Of a stretch of DNA of 64,000 nucleotides, positions 33,999 through 43,505 are shown piece after piece; the stretch's first letter is position 1, and every line of letters begins with the position of its first letter. A program made the position numbers and the translations under genes. The stretch is taken from positions 38,139 through 102,138 of the forward strand of contig VXIS01000161.1 in NCBI GenBank assembly GCA_008704415.1, given 5' to 3'. A model generated the notes under the pieces. The model ran no database searches, had not been told where the DNA came from, and saw only the letters and a list, made by a program, of their open reading frames with translations. This DNA is from Sphaerosporella brunnea (Eukaryota > Ascomycota > Pezizomycetes > Pezizales > Pyronemataceae).

Positions 33999-34033
<35 letters not shown>
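33999..34033 (+). promoter_or_regulatory. CT/CA dinucleotide tract before a small gene
   Basis: About ten CT followed by about nine CA units, ending 45 bp upstream of the ATG at 34078. Pyrimidine tracts of this kind are common just upstream of transcription starts in filamentous fungi, so it probably marks the core promoter of the microprotein gene. Confidence 0.5.
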
Positions 34034-34077
34034 ACCCGCAAACCCCACACCAACGTTAACGTTTGACAACATCCCCA

Positions 34078-34224
34078 ATGTCCTGGAAATGCCCCCACTG
34101 CAAAACCTACTACATGGGCAACCCGACAAAATGTAGCGAGTGCGGGTGTTGTGCGTCTACTACCTCCAGCTCGCCGCCGCCCGGTGGTCATGGCGATGGT
34201 GAGCTCGAGGATGAGGATGACTAA
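34078..34224 (+). CDS. zinc-ribbon microprotein, 48 residues
   Basis: ATG 34078 to TAA 34222. The first 25 residues form a compact Cys-rich motif, C5-x2-C8 and C19-x2-C22 followed by C24 and C25 (MSWKCPHCKTYYMG..., SECGCC), as in a zinc ribbon. The tail is Ser/Pro/Gly-rich and ends acidic (ELEDEDD). There is no signal peptide. It is preceded by a CT/CA tract and an A/C-rich leader (CATCCCCAATG), which suggests real transcription. A second gene with the same N-terminal Cys pattern lies 421 bp downstream on the same strand. Role unknown; small zinc ribbons usually bind nucleic acid or a protein partner. It was missed by length cut-offs. Confidence 0.55.
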   Translation: MSWKCPHCKTYYMGNPTKCSECGCCASTTSSSPPPGGHGDGELEDEDD

Positions 34225-34645
34225 GTAACCAGCGGAAGGGAGATGGCGGGGAGGAGGAGGAGGAGGAGGAGGAGAAGGAGGAGGAAGGACGGGAGTGACG
34301 AAGCTACAGATCTACAGCTATGCCACCCGCTAGTGTGATGAAATACATAAAAACCCTCTAAAACCATCCCCAAAGCCGTGAGTGAGTGAGTGAGTCAGTA
34401 ATACACCATGCATATACATGTGCCACTCAACCCGAATTAAAAGTCAACTACCCCCCCCCCCCCCCCAAAAAAAAAAACCATTTCAACTCCCCCCTCCAAT
34501 TACAAGACCTCAAAACCTCAAAACCCCAAAACCACATAACCTCCTTCCCCCCCTTCTGTCTCCCCCACAACCACCAAAAAAAAACCGCATCCCCAACAAA
34601 CCGCCCCGCCCCGCCCTCAAAACAAACCAACAAACCAACATCACC
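34225..34645 (+). other. spacer between the two microprotein genes
   Basis: AGG/GGA-rich 3' region (34250-34290), GTGA tandem repeats (34379-34396), then C-runs, A-runs and a C/A-only leader over about 34490-34645. The last resembles a long CA-rich fungal 5' UTR for the gene at 34646. Confidence 0.45.
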
Positions 34646-34738
34646 ATGCTCTACCGCTGCCCAACCTGCAACACGCTAGTGCTGACCAGCGACACCTCTC
34701 CGACCTGTCCACGATGCATTCCCGCCTCCAAGAACTAG
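34646..34738 (+). CDS. zinc-ribbon microprotein, 30 residues
   Basis: ATG 34646 (CATCACCATG, strong context) to TAG 34736. The protein is little more than one zinc ribbon: C5-x2-C8 and C21-x2-C24 (MLYRCPTCNTLVL..., TCPRC). The N-terminal pattern M-x2-[KR]-C-P-x-C-x-T is shared with the gene at 34078, so the two look like diverged paralogues. A longer frame upstream in the same phase exists but is C/A low-complexity and probably UTR. Whether this is an independent gene or the last exon of a longer one cannot be decided from sequence alone. Confidence 0.5.
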   Translation: MLYRCPTCNTLVLTSDTSPTCPRCIPASKN

Positions 34739-35426
34739 AGTAGCTACTCCACTTCATACCAACCAGCCAGCATCTCCCTATCGTCAGAACCTAATCCACA
34801 ATCCATCACTCGCAGAACGCTATGTGTAACTAACGTACGCGCACGGTAGACACAAGAAAAACAAAACAAAAAACCCCCACAACCTGCTCACCTTCCAGTG
34901 CGTGTTGTGCGGATCAAGAAGCTCACCGTTTTTCCTTCCCTCACTTTCCTTAACATCAACCGGCACCGTGCTCCTCCAAAAGATACTTACATACTGTAGT
35001 ACATACCCTCCGATTCGTTCGAGGTCACCATGCCTAACCCATCCCCTAACCCTCCCGTGTCAAACGCTGACTTTTGACCATGCAAGGCGCATCACGCATC
35101 ATCGCCTTTCGTACGGAATAATACGGAAACTCAGCTAGAGAGAAAAAGAACCGACATTTTCATTCCATTCCCTCTAAATCTCTCAACCACTGGCAAAACC
35201 AACCAAAGCGAAGCAACTGCTAGTACAGCAACAGCAAAAACTCACACTCCCAATCAACGCAACGAAAAAGAAAAAAAAGAAAAAAAAAAGACAAAAGATA
35301 TAAAAACGGTAGTAGTACGAGCACGATATCAATGAGTGACAGTGGCGGTAGTAGTTTGCACAACTCAAAAAATAACAAAATAGAGAAAACAAGAAAACAA
35401 TGGAGTATCACATGCACGCATCAACA
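34739..35426. other. convergent 3' regions
   Basis: Lies between the microprotein gene (plus) and the kinase gene (minus). A-rich stretches at 35261-35300 and scattered AATAAA-like words fit 3' UTRs. No coding frame. Confidence 0.5.
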
Positions 35427-37629
35427 CTAACGTCTGCTCCGCATCGAACTGGCCAACCCCCCTTTACCTCCACTGCCCTTTCTAGACCCGCTCCTACTTT
35501 CCTCACCATCGCTGCCATTGCTTGCCGCCTGGTGGTGGTTACCGGCGTCGTGTTCGCCGTCGTGGTGTAGCGTGACTAAAAATTCCAATCAGCGCGGCCG
35601 CTTCGTGGCACGAGGACGAAAAAACTTACCAGAGTTGAACTCCTCAAATGGATCCACCTCCTTCTCGCCAGGCGTCTCCATATCCGACCGCATGTTTCCG
35701 GTATTTACCCGCGCAGCACCAATGTCAACACTCTCGCTCTCCTTGACGGCGCGGAAGTTTACAGCATCGACTTCGCGGCCGGCGTTGGGGATCATAGGCG
35801 GCTTCATGTGCCGTAGCAGGGCCCACTGTGTTGTCCTAAAGAACGGGTGGCCCTTCACGTCGGAAGCGCCAGCACGCGAGCCTAGCCGGCGGTTTTCGTC
35901 TTTGACGAGGAGTTTTCGAATAAGGGATTTGCAGTTGCTGCAGGGGCTATGTTAGCAAGCCGCAATTGAACAACACAGGAAACTAGAGCGTACTTGGATA
36001 TCGTGGGTACCCCGGAGTGCTCGGGGAACGGGACGTCATCGCGTAGGATGTTGGCAAAGGTTGCGTTCCGGTTCTTGCCCTTGAACGGTGTTATGCCATA
36101 TAACATCTCATACACGAGGATTCCGAGCGTCCACCAGTCTACCGCGCTGGTGTGTCCGCAGCCTTTGATCACCTCCGGCGCAATGTATTCCTCCGTCCCC
36201 ACAAATGAATTGGTTCGGAAGTTGGCAATGCATGACTTGGTGTCCACCATTGGCAACGCTGATTGCGAGGCACCGGAGCGCGATACGATCATGGTCGGCA
36301 CTCCTCCGGGGTCGGACTGTTTTGACAGGTCAAAGTCGGACAACATAATGTGGCCGGATTGATGCAAGAGGATGTTTTCCGGCTTCAAATCGCGGTATAT
36401 GAAGCCCATCAGGTGAAGGTACTCCAATGCGGCGGTAACCTCGGCAGCGTAGAAGCGCGCGTCGTCCTCCATGATGCATCTTCCTGGCCGGGTTTGCAGG
36501 GCTGTTACAAGTCAGCATGTGTGGCGTCCAATGGCCGGTCTTCCATACCTCTGAAAAACTCTCCACCACTACAATACTCCATACACAAATAAAGATGGTC
36601 CTCGGACTGGAATGAATGGTATAACGTGACGATAAACGGATGATTGCTCGTGGCCAGAATCTCCTGTTCCGCCAAGGCTCTTTTGATCTTGTTACGCTTG
36701 ATCATCTCCTTTTTACTCAACACTGTCGTGATCGCGTTAGCATTTGTTCACGATGTCGATGAGAACAATATCAGACCTTTCATAGCGTATAATCGGCTAC
36801 TCTTCTTTTCTCGCACCAAATACACCTTTCCCACATCTCCCTTTCCCAGCAACTTGATCTTGTCGAAGCTCCCTGGCCCCACCTCAACGTTCCTGACTTT
36901 GATCGAGTTGCTGGAATAGGTCCTTCTAAATGCCTGTCCGCGCAACCGATCCACCGCTGGGTCACTTGGCACCAACAAACTACCCGTGCTGTTGTTGTTT
37001 CCTCCGGTTGGTATTGGGCCCGGCGGTAGCTCGGGCACCTCCTCATCTGGCTTCCCGCCCTTACTGAACAGCCCCTGAGCATTGGGTGCGGATGCCACTC
37101 TTCGCAATTTCCTAGCCAATTCCGCCTTACCGGCTTCCGAGTTCTTATCCACGGCCCCGCTCGACGTCTCTTTACTCTGCGGCGTGTCGGGGGGTGAGCT
37201 AGGCGCGGAGTCGTGGTTGTGATGTCGCAACGCCGGCTGGCCTTGGTGGGCAAAATACGGGTTCGCATTGGCTGTGGGTGAAAGATCAGCCGCGTGGTCA
37301 AGCTGACTTGCGGAGCTGGTCGACCTTCCTCTATTTAGAAACCTGGATTTTGGACGGCCGGCCGAGGAGGCTCCGGCCGGCGACAGATGGGTCGGATCGC
37401 CGCCCACCGAGCTACTGCTCGAGTTGATGCTCCGGAAGAAGTTGCGGAACTTGGACATTGCGTGCGAGGAAGACGAGGTCGACGATCCAGGACTGCCGCT
37501 GTTGCCGGTACCGCCGAAGTGAAGGTGCGAGTGCCCCTTCGACGACGATGGGGGCGACAGCGTGAGCTTCCGGTCGTGGGCCTGCGTACCCGACGACGAC
37601 GAAGAAGTGCCGCCGAAGAGCTGTGTCAT
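35427..37629 (-). CDS. nrc-2: NRC-2/Fpk1-type AGC protein kinase
   Basis: Ser/Thr kinase of the NRC-2 (Neurospora) / Fpk1-Kin82 (yeast, flippase kinase) group, acting on polarity and growth. Exons 37629-36777, 36722-36549, 36501-35994, 35937-35630 and 35575-35427 join to 663 residues; the introns are 47-56 nt. Residues 1-240 are Ser/Gly/Pro-rich with [16 protein letters not shown]. The kinase domain follows: G-loop G262-K-G-D-V-G, Lys284 (YAMK), IYRDLKPEN with Asp380, then D398-F-D400 in place of DFG, as is known for this group. An insert before the activation segment reads [21 protein letters not shown]. After APE come [14 protein letters not shown] and the AGC tail (FEEFNSV). The ATG at 37629 is the first in the frame. 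The upstream leader carries a 20-fold ACC tract. Confidence 0.92.
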
Positions 37630-39473
37630 CAGACGGGGACGACTGGTGGGAGAGATGGTGGTGGTGGTGGTGGTGGTGGTGGTGGTGGTGGTGGTGGTGG
37701 TGGTGGTGGTGGTGGTGGAGGCGCGCAGATTGATCGCTATACGGCAGGGGTGGATGTCGCTCCGTCGATGATGCGTGTCGCGTTGACGAGCTTTGTGTTG
37801 TAGACAGCAGCAGCAGTAGTTCGCTGGCGAGAGCAATTGGTGATGACGGTTTCGGGCTCCAGCTTCGTAGATCTCTCCTCTAGAAGGGTAGAAATCGGCA
37901 AAGACTGACTACTTCTGACTGGCGGCGAAGCGACGACCAAAAGGGTCAGAGCGAGGGAATCTGCTGTGCTCGGGAACGACTAAGATGCTCGCGGGGGGGT
38001 CCAGTTCCCTCAGCAAACGGCCGAGCGCGAGGAGTAGGGTTACTTTCGAGCGACGCCGAGGAAGTCGAGCAATGAACGAGATCGATTGTACTGTAGCCCA
38101 CTCTCTGTTTTTTTTTTTGTTTTTGTTTACAGGTAGGTTGAAGGTGGAGGCAGGCAGGTAGGTACCATTGCTCGATGGCGGGTGGAGGTGAGGGAAAAAC
38201 AGCCGGATATAGCCTGGGGGGGTTGTTGCTAAGCAGGCAGCAAGCGGCGGCGGCGGCGGCGGGTGTGAGCGAACGGAGGGTGGTGGGACGCGAGATCGGA
38301 GAGAGCAAGTCAACGTTGGCGGATTGTATGCATAACCACAGCGATGATGGGACGGGTGGATTGAAGGGCTTTGAAAGAATCGAATCCACTGGGTTGCGAC
38401 AAGAAACAAGCAACAGCTGCTGCGTACATAAGCAGGGCTGGATACATAACCCGCGGTTTCCGTGGTTTCCGTTGCTGGCTTCTCTTTCTTGTCTCCAGCC
38501 AAGTTCACGATGGCCATGGGTAGCAGACTCGTCAGCTTCTCTTCCACGCTGTTTCCGACTCGACTCTAGGCTGGCCAAATGCCATGCCCCCCACCCACGC
38601 TACCCACGCTACCCAAGGCTCTCTTCTGTGAAGGCTGTACTCGAGCGACGCATGTCGGTAGGTATAAACCATGCCATGTGTTGGAGAGGCTCGCAAGCGT
38701 GCAAGTCATTCCTGCTCCCTTGCTCTCCTGGTGACAGGTGGCCGAAAGAAGCTCAAGGCTCAAGCTCAACTAGATATCTGAAGACGATGCGATCTCCCAC
38801 CTGCCTAGCCGCGCCGCGCCCCACACTTTTTTCCGCCCGCCTTCCTTTCTCGCCATCACCATCACCGTCACCACCAACACCACATCGGAAGTTTGTTGAG
38901 CGGCCGACTGGAATGTATGTCCATAAACAAGTAGGTAACGCCACTCAGAAACAGCAACAGCAAAATCGACGGATGCCACTTCCATCCAGTCGGCGCGCGG
39001 AGCTGAACGGGATCTGCATCTATTTAAAGCCTTTCAAGCTGGCTGGGTCGGAACGGGTATGGCGGCGGCCACTTCCGCCACACTCATTCACTTCAGATTT
39101 CGCGATGGTCACACACACACAGCCAGCACATTCCTTCAATCCACTTTTTTTTTCTTTTCTTTTTGCACAAATGGACATTGGAAAAAATTTTAGGAGCTTC
39201 TGAAACAGTTGGACGCGTAACCAGCCCGTAGTTAACCAGACACCACCACCACCACCACCATTTGTCACGATTGGTGTGGGAATTAACACACACCCTGCCA
39301 TTATTAATACAAACATCCGACACCAACCGCGGGCTCCGACACCCCGCGTCTTTCGAGAACATAGCAGCCGCCTTGCCGCTTCTGCGGTCGTCCGCGGGTG
39401 AGCCGGGCCAATCAATCACGATTCCAACCGCCACAACAACCGCGATCACCTTGTTTGTTTGTAATCACGTTTA
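37630..39473. other. promoter and long leader of the kinase gene; no other gene
   Basis: Frames here (212 codons minus at 37909-38547, 342 codons plus at 38175-39203) overlap on opposite strands, are Pro/Ser/Arg-rich and show no domain; I regard them as chance. A 1.8-kb upstream region fits a developmentally regulated kinase gene. GCGGCG, CCACCC and CACCAT simple runs are present. Confidence 0.45.
37657..37716 (-). repeat. 20-fold GGT/ACC trinucleotide tract
   Basis: Sixty bases of perfect GGT on the plus strand, that is ACC on the coding strand, ending 28 bp before the kinase ATG. It would encode 20 Thr if translated, but no in-frame ATG lies upstream. Length variation between strains is likely. 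Confidence 0.9.
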
Positions 39474-39663
39474 TTTTTTTGTTTTAATCATACTGTATTC
39501 GGCCGCTTGCGGCCATGACATGATAGAGAGAAGACTGCGCAACCCCTTAGGCCAGGCGTACTACCGTGGCCTGCGGCCCTTCTAACGAAATAATTGCACC
39601 AGGTGGATGACCGAACCAAGGAGATTCGTAACATAAGTAATCGCACCTAGGAAAGAAAATACA
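39474..39663 (-). mobile_element. LINE 3' UTR and tail (copy 3, reference copy)
   Basis: Follows directly on the ORF2 remnant at 39664-40140. On the minus strand it ends TATGATTAAAACAAAAAAA, a short A-rich tail. The GGCCGC...GCGGCC hairpin 25 bp before the tail also occurs in copy 2 and, altered, in copy 1. Confidence 0.65.
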
Positions 39664-40140
39664 TTATAACCTGACGCCCTTCTCAGGCCATGCTCCAACC
39701 TTGGTGGTGCTCAGGAAGACCATTACGGCTTCCATACACCTGTTATCAGCCAGGAGTGCAGCGGTGGGAGACGCCGGCCACCATTTCTGACTCCCTTCGT
39801 TTGTGGCATCTTTGACGGCCTTCCAGAGGACCATCTGTTCACTTTCCCACCTCTTGCAGAATCTAAAGAGGTGATCGCGAGTTTGGACGGCGCCCGTATC
39901 ACGCCACCAGCATTTGCCGTTCGGCCTGTGTCCAGTCTTGAGGAGGTATGGACCCGTCGGGGCCTTGCTGAGTCACAACTGAAAGAACCGAAACGCTAAG
40001 GCCTTCCTGGTCTTGAACGCAGCGAGGTCGGCGTTCCTGCGTCGTCTGTAGTACGTCTTGGGTGTGCGGTTCAGTGGTGCACCTAGCCACGCGTGCCGGG
40101 GTTGTCGCCCTTATCCTATCCGCCCTCGTATTGATGCTAT
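39664..40140 (-). mobile_element. LINE ORF2 C-terminal remnant (Tad-like)
   Basis: On the minus strand one frame reads AWLGAPLNRTPKTYYRRRRN...FRFFQL, a TGA, then GPYLLKTGHRPNGKCWWRD, QTRDHLFRFCKRW and so on to a TAA at 39664. The order TGH...CWW...QTR.HLF..C..W is the C-terminal signature of fungal LINE (Tad/LINE-1-like) polyproteins downstream of the reverse transcriptase. The in-frame TGA and the lack of any upstream reverse transcriptase show a dead, 5'-truncated copy. Confidence 0.7.
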
Positions 40141-40782
40141 CTCATGAGTCAACTGCTGCCTCCCGAATCACCCCCCACCCTAAGTACCTAGCCCACCGCC
40201 ATCTCTTCCAGTTACACATCGGCTGTTTATAGTAGAGCATAGAATCTGACCCTTTGTTCAGAGTCATACTAGGAGCACATCGGACGAGTGATCACTCGTG
40301 CCCCGCTCTCGAGCTCACCGGCTCAAGCCATCTACAACCTCCCACTCGCCTCCACAGCAGCGCAAACAACTACTGGTAACCACTCCTAACAGACCTATGA
40401 TAAGCTCTTGGCAGCAAACCCCGCCCACCACCACCACCACCTACATCAAAAACTCCACAATCAAAAGCTAGCTAGCACGATCTATCTCCCCAACCTTTCT
40501 GGTGCAAAAACTGAGGACGGCCTCCAGTTGTGGCCATGGGCTTTTTGTTCATCATTCGATCCGTACTCTTACCTCAACCAGCCGGATGTTGGTGGTGCTG
40601 AGAGAAGAGCAGCCGTTAACTTCACGGATTACATTGGGTGAAGTCCAGCTTCTTTGGGTAGGTATAGTATATCCCTACTCTGGTGGTAGTGCGCAGTCAA
40701 TGTAACGTCTTCTGCGCTGGCGAATCCCCCACAACCACCACCCCCATCTTCGCTCTTACATAGACGTTTTGTCTTGCTTCCG
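40141..40782. other. no gene seen
   Basis: May include more degraded LINE sequence at its left end. A CCACCACCACCACC run lies near 40425-40445. No coding frame is convincing. Confidence 0.45.
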
Positions 40783-41110
40783 CAGCCTCGCCGCACCTCG
40801 CCGCACGGCGTGCATCCGACCCCGCCGCGGCGATAGTATCGTCATCGTCATCATCATCATCATCATCATCATGATCGTTAAGACGCGCACCCGACTGCTG
40901 CCTTGCCTCCCTCAACCCCGAGGCGACATCACCAGTAGATGCAGCATGAAAAAGTAACCGGGGAGATGTGACGACTTCAAAGCCGGAAGCGTACCCGTTC
41001 CAGAGGGAAATCTTGTTGAAAAACTCAACACCAACACGATAGCTGATGAATCGCTGAAACACTCTATGTCACTCGTGAAATACGTGATGTCACTCGACGT
41101 GTGCCACAAT
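40783..41110 (-). repeat. dispersed repeat with GAT tract, copy 2 (inverted)
   Basis: Reverse-complement partner of 31150-31440: the same GAGTGACATCACGT..TTTCA start, GTTACTTTTTCATG core, GAT tract (here CAT on plus, 40843-40872) and CGCCGTGCGGCGAGG end. The frame through it encodes a run of 11 Asp, which is a by-product of the tract. Confidence 0.6.
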
Positions 41111-41675
41111 ATTACATATTGGTGCGTGGTCATGTCAGTGTTACCACAAAAAAAACAGGCCCTTTGGATGTGCACCGTGTTTTGAGGCAATTCGAATGAC
41201 AGTTGTGCAAGGATGGTCAAAACAGAACGCATATTGTGAGGTAACCCCTATCCTATTCGTTAAAAGCCCCCCCTCCCCTGCTAAGGTAGGTACGGGATAA
41301 TTCTGGGCTGGTGGTGTCTTCTAAGGGGCAGACCGTTGTTTCACAGCGCCGCAGTCATTGCTTTCGCTCTTTGGCTGTCGAAACATTCAATGGTGCACAG
41401 CGCTGCGCGCTCCGTAAACATCGGTTTGTGAGAAGCTGCTGTATGCATGCTGTACTCTAGAGTAGGTGGCTATCGGTACTTATACAACGCGCTGAGTCAC
41501 CGGAGAGCCATAACCAGGTAAGTAATGAGTACTCAGTACAACGGGGTGTTTCGATCGTATGCTTGATGGCCACAGCCGCGTCTTGGCAGGGGCACACAAC
41601 GTGGCCGTGCGACGCCAACCCACGCGTTTCCTCCAAGCTCAAGCACCCTTTCGCCACCGCACGCAGCCCCCAAAA
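41111..41675. promoter_or_regulatory. upstream region of the EF-hand gene
   Basis: No gene here. The last 150 bp before the ATG are C-rich with GCCACCGC/CACGCAGCCC, a likely leader. The left end may still belong to the repeat at 40783. Confidence 0.4.
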
Positions 41676-42354
41676 ATGCACTTCCCAGCAACACTGGCGC
41701 TCCTCCTCCTGCTGGGCAGCCTCGCGGCCTCGCACGGGACCCACACGCCGGCGGTCGACAGCAGCGCCACGTGGGCGGAGCAGCACCTGGCGAGCGAGCA
41801 CCACATCAACAACTACGACGCGGGCGCGTTCTTCACGCTGCACGACTTCGATTTCAACGGCGCGCTGTCGCGCGAGGAGCTGCTGCGGACGTACGGGCTG
41901 CGGTCGCGCGAGAACCCGCCGGCGCCCGGGCACAGGAGCGAGGACGAGATCTGGGCGACCGTGGCCGGCCTGACGGGCGTGAACGCCGACGGCGAGATCG
42001 GCCACGACCAGTGGATGCTGTGGGCCCGCCGCGGCGGCGTCCTGCCCGATTTCGGCACCGGCCCTGGCCACCATGGCGATGACGAGTGGGAGTATGAAAT
42101 CCACCACTTTGAAAGGTTTCATGAGAATGATAAGGAGGATGGGAGTGATATGGTTATGCACCCCGAGGATGTGGAGCATGTGAGTATTTCTCGAACCCCC
42201 CCCGGGGTCTTGCTCTGGGAGGTGAGCGGTAGGGCTGATTCTTGCACAGTTCAAGCACCACGAACAGGAAGAGCAGGAGGCCATGAAGGCTGCCGTCCTG
42301 GAAGCGAACCCGGTGAACGAAGCGAATATCCCGCAGAAGTTCCGGGTTCAGTAG
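41676..42354 (+). CDS. secreted/ER EF-hand protein (Ssp120/nucleobindin-like)
   Basis: Calcium-binding protein of the secretory pathway, resembling yeast Ssp120. Exons 41676-42179 and 42250-42354 join to 202 residues. Residues 1-19 form a signal peptide (HFPATLALLLLLGSLAAS). A canonical EF-hand loop occupies residues 57-68 (D57-F-D59-F-N61-G-A-L-S-R-E-E68). A second, degenerate one at 101-112 (G-V-N-A-D-G-E-I...Q) lacks the first Asp and the last Glu. The C-terminal third is His/Glu/Asp-rich, with FKHHEQEEQEAMKAAVLEAN and no HDEL-type signal. The coding sequence is much more GC-rich than its flanks. An upstream in-frame start at 41559 is not ATG. The next gene (minus) ends 155 bp downstream. 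Confidence 0.85.
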
Positions 42355-42509
42355 ACGGGGGTGTTCCTTCCTTCTTCATCTGCTCTTTGGCGTGCGGAGT
42401 TACATAGATGAGGCATGAGGTTTATGGCTTGTAATGATGGCTGTACTATACAATAATACGATTCGACGATATCAAGCATTTGGACCGCGCAGTGTGATCA
42501 ATACAAATT

Positions 42510-43499
42510 CTATCTATAAAACCCCAGCATCTCCTCTTCATCCTCAATATCCTCGTCGGCGAGGATAGCATGGTTCCCCTTCCGTTGCTGCGGGGGTGGG
42601 GGCAGCGGAGACGGAGGCGGCTTCTCTTTGCCTTTGGTCTTTGCCTTTCCTTTCCTCGCCGGCGCCTCCTCCTTGGCCTTTCCTTTGCCCATCTTCGCCG
42701 AGTCTTCAATCTCTCTTATCTCCTCATCCCCCAAGAAATCCTCCAACCCCCCCTCCTCTTCAAGCCTAACCTGCTCCAACCCATTCTTCCGAACCTCCAC
42801 CTTCCTCTTCGCACCGCCGCCACCACCATCATCTGAAAGCACCCGTGTCCGCTCCTTCTGGAACTCCGCAAGCTGCTGGTCATAGCTCCTCCTCAGCTGC
42901 TCAACCTTTTGTCTCTGCTCGCGCGCATACGCCTCGAAGCGTGCCTCCTCCGCTTTCTCAAGGTCCGCCAATTCGTCGCGGCCAGCGGCGGCGATCAACT
43001 CCTCCAGGGAGAGTAATTGCTGCTGTATCGACTCTACGCAACAGCCTCATCATCAATCTCATTCTCATCCCAACAATCTCAGCTTTGTTTTTTTTTGGGG
43101 GGGGGAGTTACTAGCAGTCCTAGCAGCATCGTCAACTTCCTTCTGAATCCCCGCGAGTTGCTTGACATAGCCCTTCAAATCCCTTGCCGCCTCTTCATGC
43201 GCACATATCAGCCTGTCAACACGTTTGACCAGGCGTGCAGCGTCTTCCGCCTTCCTGTCGTTTTCTTCCGCCGCCTTTACGATCGCTTGTCGCGGAAACG
43301 TTTGCGAGATGTAGGTTTTTGTGAGTGGGAGGTGGGCGGCAAGGGTTTCCGTCGTTGAGGCGGGAGTACTGTGTGTTCAGGCTTAGTTTTCGTTTTTGTG
43401 TGGAGAGGGCACCTACCCAGGACGCGACGGATCGTTTCCTCCTCCGCTACCGCCACCGACAATAGCAAGCTTCTGCACAAATCCCCGGAACCGCTCCAT
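42510..43499 (-). CDS. coiled-coil protein with Lys-rich tail, 287 residues
   Basis: I do not recognise the family. Exons 43499-43417, 43368-43112 and 43033-42510 join in frame; the introns are 48 and 78 nt. After a Gly-rich N terminus (MERFRGFVQKLAIVGGGSGG), residues 35-180 are almost continuous charged helix (ENDRKAEDAARLVKRVDRLI, then LRRSYDQQLAEFQKERTRV), a probable coiled coil. A Gly patch, an acidic stretch (EEEGGLEDFLGDEEIREIED) and a Lys/Pro-rich tail follow, ending MLGFYR. No signal peptide or membrane segment. Likely part of a structural or adaptor complex. Its ATG lies two bases from that of the divergent TYW2 gene, so the 5' UTR must run through TYW2 coding sequence. Confidence 0.78.
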
Positions 43500-43505
43500 C
43501 GATGG
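43496..43505. promoter_or_regulatory. palindrome holding both divergent start codons
   Basis: CCATCGATGG is a perfect 10-bp palindrome. The minus-strand ATG is 43499-43497 and the plus-strand ATG is 43502-43504. Any transcript of either gene with a 5' UTR must be antisense to the first exon of the other. Confidence 0.8.

Noticed and set aside
37909..38547. 212-codon frame on the minus strand in the kinase leader
   Set aside because: Pro-rich, opens with no homologous motif, and lies where the long 5' leader or promoter of nrc-2 is expected.
38175..39203. 342-codon open frame on the plus strand upstream of the kinase
   Set aside because: Overlaps an equally open 212-codon frame on the other strand, is Arg/Ser/Pro-rich and has no domain; it looks like chance openness in a GC-balanced promoter.
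40440..40880. GAT/CAT trinucleotide runs as a CRISPR-like array
   Set aside because: Plain microsatellite inside a dispersed eukaryotic repeat; no spacers.
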